Positions 1-5,565 of a stretch of DNA of 7,096 bases are shown in pieces. The stretch's first letter is position 1. Each line of letters starts with the position of its first letter. The notes beneath the pieces were generated by a model that saw nothing but the letters and a program-made list of their open reading frames with translations, was not told the origin of the DNA and made no database searches. The stretch comes from Dehalococcoidia bacterium CG2_30_46_9 (GTDB lineage: Bacteria; Chloroflexota; Dehalococcoidia; GIF9; AB-539-J10): NCBI GenBank assembly GCA_001873005.1, contig MNYE01000084.1, positions 1 to 7,096 on the forward strand. The letters are read 5' to 3'. Both the position numbers and the translations under genes were made by a program.

Positions 1-68
1 TCGTCTCTCCTTGACTAGGTGAAGGATATTTTGGTACGATGGAGTTCAACTCTCCCCCGCCTCCACCA
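1..68 (+). ncRNA. ssrA: 3' end of probable tmRNA (partial)
   Basis: Seen: the plus strand carries a T-arm-like segment, GGAG-TTCAACT-CTCC at 41-55, followed by an acceptor 3' strand CGCCTCC and ACCA ending at 68. The T at acceptor position 70 would allow the G3-U70 pair that marks alanine acceptors. The bases before the T arm (TTTTGGTACGA, 29-39) resemble the TTTCGGACG that precedes the T arm in E. coli tmRNA. They do not resemble the anticodon and variable region of a tRNA-Ala. Known: tmRNA rescues stalled ribosomes and has an alanine-type acceptor. Odd: the T stem shows only four clean pairs, and there is one more base than expected between the T loop and ACCA. A degenerate tRNA-Ala is the main alternative. 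The 5' part lies outside the window. Confidence 0.6.
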
Positions 69-88
69 TATACAGATTTTCCGGCACC

Positions 89-105
89 GGCTCCAAAGCG
101 GGGCT
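89..105 (+). terminator. Possible hairpin terminator after ssrA
   Basis: GGCTCC (89-94) and GGGGCT (100-105) can pair around the loop AAAGC in a plus-strand transcript, using two G-U pairs. On the minus strand those two pairs become A-C mismatches, so the fold favours the plus-strand transcript. A T-rich but interrupted stretch (105-135) follows. The hairpin lies 21 nt past the CCA of the RNA gene and just before the end of the convergent ftsK. The lack of an immediate T run makes this tentative. An adjacent CCGG-CA-CCGG palindrome lies at 81-90. Confidence 0.3.
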
Positions 106-119
106 TATTGATTCTTCAG

Positions 120-2261
120 TTATTTTTCTTCTTTGGGTTGGGTAGTTTCTAGCAGTCCTGCCTCCCCCAATGCTTCCATGAGGCGAGCGGCCCGGGGATA
201 GCCAATGCGAAGGCGACGTTGCAAGAAGGAGGTAGAGATATGTTTATGTTCGTGAGCCAGTTGTTTGGCTTCCTCGAGAAGCGGGTCAGGTAGTGGGGCT
301 ACCTTTTGACCTAGAGGAGCCATTTCAGCTACATCGTCGAAATTTAGGACTCTCATTCCTGTTTTTTGTTGATTTCCCCAGAAATACACTAGCCTCTCGA
401 TTTCGGCATCGGAGACAAAGGTTCCTTGAAGGCGTTTGGGCTTGCTGGCTTCTGTAGGCATGTAGAGCATATCACCTCTACCCAACAATTTCTCAGCACC
501 CACCATATCAAGGATGGTACGAGAGTCTACCTGAGAGGTGACGGCGAAACTAAGGCGGGTGGGGAAATTAGCCTTTATCAGTCCAGTAACCACGTCTACT
601 GAAGGGCGTTGTGTCGCAACAATAATATGAATGCCGGTAGCTCGAGCCAATTGAGCCAGCCGACAGAGAGTATGCTCCACCTCATCAAAAGCAGTCATCA
701 TCAAATCAGCTAGCTCGTCAACAACGAGTACCAGATAGGGTATCCCTTCGCCAGGTGGCTTATCTTTGTTGTAGCCTTCGATATTGCGTGCACTAGCTTG
801 AGCAAACTGGCGATAGCGGCTATCCATCTCATGGTTCAGCCAGCGCAGCGCCTTTATGGCCTTGTCACTATCTACGACTACCGGGGCAATTAAGTGTGGT
901 ATACCGTTAAAAGCGACCAATTCAACCCTCTTGGGGTCAACCATGATGAATTGAACATCGTCCGGGCTATTGTGTAGTAATAAACAGCAAACAATAGAAT
1001 TAAGGCAGACGGTTTTGCCGCTGCCAGTAGCCCCAGCGATGAGCAAATGAGGCATCTTAGTCAGATCTGCGGCTACTGTTTCCCCACCGGCGGCTTTGCC
1101 TAGAGCGATAGCTAGCTTCGATCTTGCTTCAACTTTCTGGAAGGCTGCGCTTTCTATCACGCTGCGTAAAGCGACGGAACCAAATACAATGTTAGGGACT
1201 TCAATGCCTACTATTGATTTCCCGGGCACAGGGGCTTCAATTCTAATGCTAGGAGCGGCTAAGGCTAAAGCTAAATCATTAGCCAGGGAAGTAATGCGGT
1301 CTACCCTGATTCTTATTCTTGATACCTCTTCCGAGCGTGTTTGTATAGTACCATCCCTGCCTCTTTCTTTTATCTCTTTGTATTTCCGATCCCAGCCAGG
1401 CTCAACACCGAACTGAGTTACCGTGGGGCCGGTGTTTATCTGTACAACTTTAGCTTCTACTCCATAGCTAACTAAAGCTTCCTCAAGGAGATGCGCCCGT
1501 TTCTCAATATCATCTTTATCCAGTTCTACTTCAGTCGCCCTGTCCAGAATATCAATAGGCGGAAGTTGCCATCCACCGGGGGTAAGGATCGGACCACGAG
1601 ACTGCTTAGCGGCCAGTTTCTTTGCTTCACTTGGAATGACATCGGCTGTGAAAGTTGCCGCAGGCTTTTCCCCCTGGCCTTCTATCATGGCGGGCGCTTG
1701 CCCTTTTCTTTGAGGAGTAAGGACTCGTGCTACAACTTGCCTGGAGGCACCCTTGAGAAGATGCAGAATCTTACCAGGAGCGAGGAAAACAACACCCAGG
1801 AGAATAAGTGCCACTATGCGAAGTCCACCAATGAAATTTCCCTGAACTTGTTTCAGGGCTGTGATGCTCTGCCCAAATCTACCTCCCAGTGTAGTAATGG
1901 AGAGAACACCTTCTGTAGCAGTGAAAAAGGAAAGGATTCCCCATAAAGCGAAAGCCAGGCTAATTCCTGCGGCAATCCAGTTCCAATGTTTTACTGCACT
2001 GGAAAAATGTCCCCTCCATACCACCCAGATTATTACCCCTACAGCAATAGCTATCATGATTAATCCAAAACCAAATAACGTGAGCATACTTTCCCATATC
2101 ACAGCGCCCCACAAATAGAGTAAGCCTACTATGACAGCAATCAATATAAGCCTTCGTACCAGAGGAACAGCAAGGAAACTAAAGAAGCGTCTCCACAAGG
2201 ACTTGCCTCTGGAGTTCCTTTGCTTTAACTTGGATGGTCTGCGATGTTTTGTCTTAGGCAT
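120..2261 (-). CDS. ftsK: DNA translocase FtsK/SpoIIIE
   Basis: This is a 713-aa membrane-anchored ATPase that pumps double-stranded DNA at the division septum and helps resolve chromosome dimers. Seen: a basic N terminus, then four hydrophobic segments (about 33-51, 58-82, 94-114, 145-162), a short linker, the alpha/beta motor with Walker A GATGSGKT (410-417) and Walker B VLVVDELADL (511-520), and the ATQRPSVDVVTG segment (549-560). A C-terminal winged-helix gamma domain follows (about 655-705, including LQRRLRIGYPRAARLME), which in this family reads polar DNA motifs. The linker is short compared with E. coli FtsK, giving SpoIIIE-like length. The ATG at 2261 has no clear Shine-Dalgarno sequence. 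It was chosen because the basic residues before the first membrane segment begin there. Odd: residues 136-141 (LKQVQG) are encoded by a palindromic repeat also found between genes. The gene follows rnj at 76 nt and ends facing ssrA. Confidence 0.96.
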   Translation of the reverse strand: MPKTKHRRPSKLKQRNSRGKSLWRRFFSFLAVPLVRRLILIAVIVGLLYLWGAVIWESMLTLFGFGLIMIAIAVGVIIWVVWRGHFSSAVKHWNWIAAGISLAFALWGILSFFTATEGVLSITTLGGRFGQSITALKQVQGNFIGGLRIVALILLGVVFLAPGKILHLLKGASRQVVARVLTPQRKGQAPAMIEGQGEKPAATFTADVIPSEAKKLAAKQSRGPILTPGGWQLPPIDILDRATEVELDKDDIEKRAHLLEEALVSYGVEAKVVQINTGPTVTQFGVEPGWDRKYKEIKERGRDGTIQTRSEEVSRIRIRVDRITSLANDLALALAAPSIRIEAPVPGKSIVGIEVPNIVFGSVALRSVIESAAFQKVEARSKLAIALGKAAGGETVAADLTKMPHLLIAGATGSGKTVCLNSIVCCLLLHNSPDDVQFIMVDPKRVELVAFNGIPHLIAPVVVDSDKAIKALRWLNHEMDSRYRQFAQASARNIEGYNKDKPPGEGIPYLVLVVDELADLMMTAFDEVEHTLCRLAQLARATGIHIIVATQRPSVDVVTGLIKANFPTRLSFAVTSQVDSRTILDMVGAEKLLGRGDMLYMPTEASKPKRLQGTFVSDAEIERLVYFWGNQQKTGMRVLNFDDVAEMAPLGQKVAPLPDPLLEEAKQLAHEHKHISTSFLQRRLRIGYPRAARLMEALGEAGLLETTQPKEEK
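1840..1858. repeat. Palindromic repeat inside ftsK
   Basis: CCCTGAA (1840-1846) and TTCAGGG (1852-1858) are perfect 7-bp arms around CTTGT. The same arms occur at 2313-2331, 4075-4093 and 6988-7006. On the minus strand the copy reads CTG AAA CAA GTT CAG GG, giving LKQVQG at FtsK residues 136-141. This falls in the loop between the third and fourth membrane segments. Confidence 0.85.
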
Positions 2262-2284
2262 AAGCAGCTACACTTCTCGTAGTG

Positions 2285-2300
2285 CGACCCTTTAGGGTCG
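2285..2300. repeat. Intergenic palindrome CGACCCT/AGGGTCG
   Basis: CGACCCT (2285-2291) and AGGGTCG (2294-2300) are perfect 7-bp arms separated by TT. The palindrome lies in the rnj-ftsK gap, 12 bp from the next palindrome. A small CACT/AGTG inverted pair (2271-2274, 2281-2284) lies beside it, close to the ftsK start. No T run follows on either strand, so a repeat unit is more likely than a terminator. Confidence 0.7.
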
Positions 2301-2312
2301 TGTGCGAGGCTA

Positions 2313-2331
2313 CCCTGAATCAAGTTCAGGG
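2313..2331. repeat. Intergenic CCCTGAA/TTCAGGG palindrome
   Basis: CCCTGAA (2313-2319) and TTCAGGG (2325-2331) flank TCAAG. On the minus strand the flank reads TAGCACGAG before the palindrome, and the CACGAG also precedes the copy at 6987-7007. This shared flank supports a common repeat family. The TAG in the flank is the rnj stop codon. Confidence 0.85.
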
Positions 2332-2337
2332 CTCGTG

Positions 2338-4032
2338 CTACATTTTTAATGAGTGCTGACTACCGTTGAAGTCACCCTCTACTATTGTAATAACAGGAAT
2401 AATAACCGGATAGCGATGGATTTCTTTGTAGAAGAATCTCGTCAAGGCATCTTTCACTCGGGCATCAGCAAGGCCTTGCTCAAGGGAAAGCTTTCTCCCA
2501 TCGTTTAGAGCCGCCACCACAACATCTTGACTTCTTTCAATTAATGTCTTGCTCTCCTGGGAGGCAACAAAACCTCGCATTATGATGCGCGGTCTTCCTA
2601 CTGGTTCACCTCTTTTGGCATCAATGGTAATGGTTACCACTACGACTCCGTCTTGCGAGAGTAACTTGCGGTCTTGCAGGAGAGAGTTATCCATTTTGCC
2701 CGTCACCGCACCATTTACATAAATATCCCCTACGGGAGCCTTACCTACGATCTTGCCACTTTCCCGCCCCAACTCGAGTACATCCCCATTTTCCAGGACA
2801 AAAATGTTATCTTTAGGCACGCCGACACTTTGAGCTAACCTGGCATGCAAACTCAAGTGACGATACTCCCCATGAATAGGGACAAAAAACTTAGGTTTAA
2901 CCAGGCGAAGCAGAAGTTTTAACTCTTCCTGACTACCGTGACCGTGAACATGGACCTGAGCCAGTTTACCATAAACTACTTGAGCACCTTGGCGAAATAG
3001 ACTATCAATGGTCTTGTTAACCAATGCTTCATTGCCCGGAATAGGAGTTGCTGAAATCACCACTGTGTCGCCAGGGATGACCTGGGCTGGACTGTGGCGG
3101 TCTCGATTAGCCATGCGCACCAGGGCAGAAGTCGGCTCGCCCTGGCTTCCTGTGGCCAGAAGAACGACTTGATTACGGGATAAATCTTTAAGGTCATCAA
3201 AATGGCAAAGTATGCCAGGAGGGAGGCGAAGATAACCAGTTTTTAGCGCCACATTTACTAGTTCCTTCATGCTTCGCCCTATGATAGCTACACGGCGGTT
3301 ATGCCTGGCAGCAACATCAATCACCTGCTGAATTCGGGAGATAAGAGAGGCAAAGGTAGCAACAATCACCCTCCCTGAGGCTCCAGCCACAATATTGTCC
3401 AGGGTTTCGCTGACCACTGTCTCAGAGGGAGTATATCCGGGAAGCTCAGCATAAGTAGAATCGGAAAGGAGAAGCAAGACCCCTTTTTCTCCTGCCGAAG
3501 CTAGCTTAGCTAGGTCAGTAGTTGCTCCCATCACAGGGGTATGGTCAAACTTGAAATCACCACTGTGAACTATGGTACCTAGGGGTGTTCGAATCGTCAG
3601 CCCAACGGAATCAGGGATGCTGTGGCAAACGGAGAAAAATTCGATGGCAAAGCTGCCCAGTGCGATCTTGCCACCCGGGGGGACTACATGCAATTTCGCC
3701 TGAGTTTTCACGCCACGCTGCCTGAGTTCGGCAGCAATTAACTCTTGAGTAAACCTGGTGGCATAAACAGGCGCGGAAAGCCGAGGCAGAATATAAGGCA
3801 AGGCACCAATATGATCCTCGTGTCCGTGAGTGATAATTATTCCTTTAAGTTTTTGCTGATTTTGCCAGAGATAGTTGATATCCGGTATAACGAAGTCAAC
3901 CCCGAACATTTCTTCGTTGGGAAACATAAGTCCAGCATCAATGGCAACGAGGTCATTACCATATTCCAAAATGGTCATGTTCTTACCGATTTCGCCCAGC
4001 CCACCTAAAGGAACGATTCTTAACTTATTCAT
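2338..4032 (-). CDS. rnj: Ribonuclease J
   Basis: RNase J is a metallo-beta-lactamase/beta-CASP nuclease acting as 5'-to-3' exonuclease and endonuclease in RNA decay and maturation. Seen, numbered from the ATG at 4032 (564 aa): HGHEDH (69-74) with the zinc ligands, SVCHSIPDSVG (134-144), SGDFKFD (157-163), the beta-CASP GRSM (252-255), ATGSQGEP (293-300), HVHGHGSQEE (361-370) and IHGEYRHL (386-393). The C-terminal domain is present and total length is normal. The frame also opens at a TTG at 4050 that overlaps the UDG stop by 4 nt. The ATG is preferred because family members begin close to a KLRIxPLGGLGEIGKN motif and a CCAGG (4041-4045) lies 8 nt upstream. The gene is probably co-transcribed with UDG. 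Its stop codon lies in the flank of a palindromic repeat, so the last residues (SLKM) may be repeat-influenced. Confidence 0.97.
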   Translation of the reverse strand: MNKLRIVPLGGLGEIGKNMTILEYGNDLVAIDAGLMFPNEEMFGVDFVIPDINYLWQNQQKLKGIIITHGHEDHIGALPYILPRLSAPVYATRFTQELIAAELRQRGVKTQAKLHVVPPGGKIALGSFAIEFFSVCHSIPDSVGLTIRTPLGTIVHSGDFKFDHTPVMGATTDLAKLASAGEKGVLLLLSDSTYAELPGYTPSETVVSETLDNIVAGASGRVIVATFASLISRIQQVIDVAARHNRRVAIIGRSMKELVNVALKTGYLRLPPGILCHFDDLKDLSRNQVVLLATGSQGEPTSALVRMANRDRHSPAQVIPGDTVVISATPIPGNEALVNKTIDSLFRQGAQVVYGKLAQVHVHGHGSQEELKLLLRLVKPKFFVPIHGEYRHLSLHARLAQSVGVPKDNIFVLENGDVLELGRESGKIVGKAPVGDIYVNGAVTGKMDNSLLQDRKLLSQDGVVVVTITIDAKRGEPVGRPRIIMRGFVASQESKTLIERSQDVVVAALNDGRKLSLEQGLADARVKDALTRFFYKEIHRYPVIIPVITIVEGDFNGSQHSLKM

Positions 4033-4040
4033 TAACTTAA

Positions 4041-4045
4041 CCTGG
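4041..4045 (-). promoter_or_regulatory. Weak ribosome-binding site of rnj
   Basis: The minus strand reads CCAGG, then 8 nt, then ATG at 4032. This supports the ATG over the TTG at 4050, which has no purine-rich site at a useful distance. The site lies across the UDG stop-codon region, so ribosomes finishing UDG could re-initiate here. Confidence 0.4.
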
Positions 4046-4046
4046 T

Positions 4047-4673
4047 TCAAAATAGACTTAATTGTTTGCCCTGACCCTGAACTTGATTCAGGGGTTTCAG
4101 GGCAGCAGTAGCTTCAGCTATCTTTCCGCCCTGAGCTAATAGCTCAGGGATTTTGAGCATATCAGCCTCAATAATGCGGCGCAGGCTGCCCTGGTGCAGA
4201 GCTGCCGCGGGATGGTACATAGGGTAATAAATAGTGTCGCCTATTTTCCGCGCCTTTCCGTGAATCTTACCAATACTATCATCAGGAAAATATCTGGCTA
4301 AAGAATAACGACCCAGGGTAATAATCATTTTGGGGCGAATTAACTCTATTTGACGGTCGAGCCATTTGCGGCATGCCTCTATCTCCACCGGCAGGGGATC
4401 ACGATTTTGGGGAGGGCGGCATTTGATTACATTAGCAATATAAACCTGTTCTCGCTGTAAGTCAATTGAGGCTAGCAATTGCTCCAGGAATTGTCCTGCC
4501 GGTCCGACGAAAGGGCGACCTTGTTGATCTTCATGCCAACCGGGGGCTTCACCAATAAAAAATAACTCAGCGTTTTCCGCTCCTTCACCAGGCACTACCC
4601 TAATGCGACACTTGGCTAAGCCACAGTCCTGGCAATTCTCAATTTCACGGTAAAGTTCCGCCAGAGCTGACAT
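4047..4673 (-). CDS. Family 4 uracil-DNA glycosylase (Fe-S)
   Basis: This 208-aa protein removes uracil from DNA as the first step of base-excision repair. Seen: cysteines C14, C17, C85 and C101 in the spacing that binds a [4Fe-4S] cluster in family 4 UDGs. The active-site motif I is GEAPG (41-45), the uracil-pocket segment is RPFVGPAG (53-60), NVIKCRPPQNRDP spans 81-93, and motif II is HPAA (154-157). Length matches thermophile UDGs (about 190-210 aa). An in-frame TAG directly precedes the ATG, so the start cannot be further upstream. There is no Shine-Dalgarno sequence, and a promoter 9 nt upstream suggests a nearly leaderless mRNA. Odd: the tail from residue 176 is encoded by three CCCTGA/TCAGGG palindromes, and the protein ends in QLSLF (204-208), matching the bacterial clamp-binding consensus QL[SD]LF. 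Confidence 0.95.
   Translation of the reverse strand: MSALAELYREIENCQDCGLAKCRIRVVPGEGAENAELFFIGEAPGWHEDQQGRPFVGPAGQFLEQLLASIDLQREQVYIANVIKCRPPQNRDPLPVEIEACRKWLDRQIELIRPKMIITLGRYSLARYFPDDSIGKIHGKARKIGDTIYYPMYHPAAALHQGSLRRIIEADMLKIPELLAQGGKIAEATAALKPLNQVQGQGKQLSLF
4068..4103. repeat. Nested double palindrome in UDG 3' end
   Basis: The inner arms CCCTGAA (4075-4081) and TTCAGGG (4087-4093) flank CTTGA. Outer arms GCCCTGA (4068-4074) and TCAGGGC (4097-4103) enclose them. Together they make a 14-bp stem with a 3-nt bulge (4094-4096). On the minus strand the inner unit encodes PLNQVQG (UDG residues 194-200), using the same reading frame as the ftsK copy. The hairpin lies 35 nt upstream of the rnj ATG. 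Confidence 0.85.
4129..4149. repeat. 10-bp-arm palindrome inside UDG gene
   Basis: CCCTGAGCTA (4129-4138) and TAGCTCAGGG (4140-4149) are perfect complements around one central A. The outer six bases are the same CCCTGA/TCAGGG as in the repeats 26 bp away, but the centre differs. It encodes about residues 176-182 (PELLAQG) of UDG. Confidence 0.75.
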
Positions 4674-4681
4674 CTAGTTTG

Positions 4682-4710
4682 ATGGTAGCATATACACGTT
4701 TACAGGTCAA
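4682..4710 (-). promoter_or_regulatory. Sigma70-type promoter for UDG-rnj
   Basis: The minus strand reads TTGACC (4705-4710, five of six matches to TTGACA), a 17-nt spacer, then TACCAT (4682-4687, four of six matches to TATAAT). A start 6-7 nt downstream falls at about 4675-4676, only 2-3 nt before the UDG ATG. It lies in the largest gap between co-directional genes except that before pmbA. The call comes from consensus matching by eye only. Confidence 0.45.
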
Positions 4711-4771
4711 AAAACCCAGCAAAAATCTCTAGCTTATCCAGGGCTTCTTTAGCTGCCTCGCCTTCTCAAAA

Positions 4772-5554
4772 TCACTCTTCTCCTTCATCCCGTTCCCAAA
4801 TAGGCTCAGTGAATTGGTCAATAAACTCGGCAGTGGCTTGCTTGGCTAACTTATCCATCTCCTGGCTTGACTTCTTAGCTAGTTGAATCAGTTCAGCCAG
4901 GTCAACCGGAATATCAAGCATATTAGTCAGGACTTTAAGCACAGCCACAGACGCACTGGGATTTGCTACCTGGATGGCGTAGGAAGGTACTTCACCTAAT
5001 AAGCAAATGCCTTCCAAGTCTCGTTCTCTAGCCATCCCCAATATCAATCCGTTCAATCCGGCAATGCGAAGATTACCTCTAAGAATAACACCGTATTCTT
5101 TTAATTCACCAAGTAGCTTCTTCTTTGTCGCTGCTCCCCAGACTTTTGGTTCCTCACTATGATGAATGTGGGTTACAGCAGCAGCACAGCTATATATTCT
5201 GGCTACGTGAAGCTCTCGTGCCGCATCCAGGACACAACTAACTAACTCATGTCCCTTGGAAACGGGTTGTTCCTCAGCGATAAACAGCACTAATCCTTTC
5301 TCGCCTTGAGCATCCTGCCAGTAATAAAACTTACTCTCAGGGAAGCGAGGAACCTCAACTATATTATCTCTTACGGCAACACTCAGGGGTTCAAAAAAAG
5401 CCGCGGCGTCAATTTCTCCTATTTCTATGGCGTTTAGCTTTTCTATTAGATATCTCGTCGCTATCAGGGAAACATTGCCAATACCCGGCCAAGAAGCAAG
5501 CATAAAACAGGTTTTAACCTCTGGCTGCTTGTAGAGCTTTATGACTTTCTTCAT
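4772..5554 (-). CDS. PAC2 family protein
   Basis: This 260-aa protein is of the PAC2 (proteasome assembly chaperone 2) fold family, found in archaea and several bacterial phyla. Its bacterial role is not established. Seen: the N-terminal SWPGIGNVS glycine motif (21-29), EEQP (94-97), GLNGLILGMA (166-175), CLLGEVPSY (184-192), NPSASVAVLKVL (198-209), and a helical, charged C terminus. There is no signal peptide or membrane segment, so it should be cytoplasmic. The ATG at 5554 has TAGGA 6 nt upstream. The gene begins 8 nt after pmbA and is probably translated with it. Odd: after the TGA at 4772, the same frame has one codon, a second TGA, then 21 codons of coding-like sequence (starting EGEAAKEALDKLEIF) ending in TAA at 4700. 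This may be an eroded C-terminal tail. I do not assign a substrate or partner. Confidence 0.88.
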   Translation of the reverse strand: MKKVIKLYKQPEVKTCFMLASWPGIGNVSLIATRYLIEKLNAIEIGEIDAAAFFEPLSVAVRDNIVEVPRFPESKFYYWQDAQGEKGLVLFIAEEQPVSKGHELVSCVLDAARELHVARIYSCAAAVTHIHHSEEPKVWGAATKKKLLGELKEYGVILRGNLRIAGLNGLILGMARERDLEGICLLGEVPSYAIQVANPSASVAVLKVLTNMLDIPVDLAELIQLAKKSSQEMDKLAKQATAEFIDQFTEPIWERDEGEE

Positions 5555-5560
5555 ACTAAA

Positions 5561-5565
5561 TCCTA
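5561..5565 (-). promoter_or_regulatory. Ribosome-binding site of PAC2 gene, overlapping pmbA stop
   Basis: The minus strand reads TAGGA, 6 nt before the PAC2 ATG. The TAG of this site is itself the stop codon of the preceding gene. Ribosomes terminating on pmbA therefore sit on the next start region, which indicates translational coupling. Confidence 0.6.

Noticed and set aside
45..120. Integration (att) site at the ssrA 3' end
   Set aside because: tmRNA ends are common integration targets, but no second copy of the end sequence, integrase or foreign DNA is seen; the adjacent gene is core ftsK.
1491..1946. Plus-strand open frame of 151 codons opposite ftsK
   Set aside because: It lies wholly antisense to a well-supported gene and shows no recognisable domain; it is a shadow of ftsK codon usage.
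4700..4771. Terminator after PAC2
   Set aside because: T runs exist on the minus strand (4709-4714, 4721-4725), but no convincing GC-rich hairpin precedes them.
4729..4788. Minus-strand 19-codon frame starting MKEKSDFEKARQ across the PAC2 stop
   Set aside because: There is no ribosome-binding site, it is very short and it overlaps PAC2 out of frame. It may matter only as evidence of a small indel near the PAC2 end.
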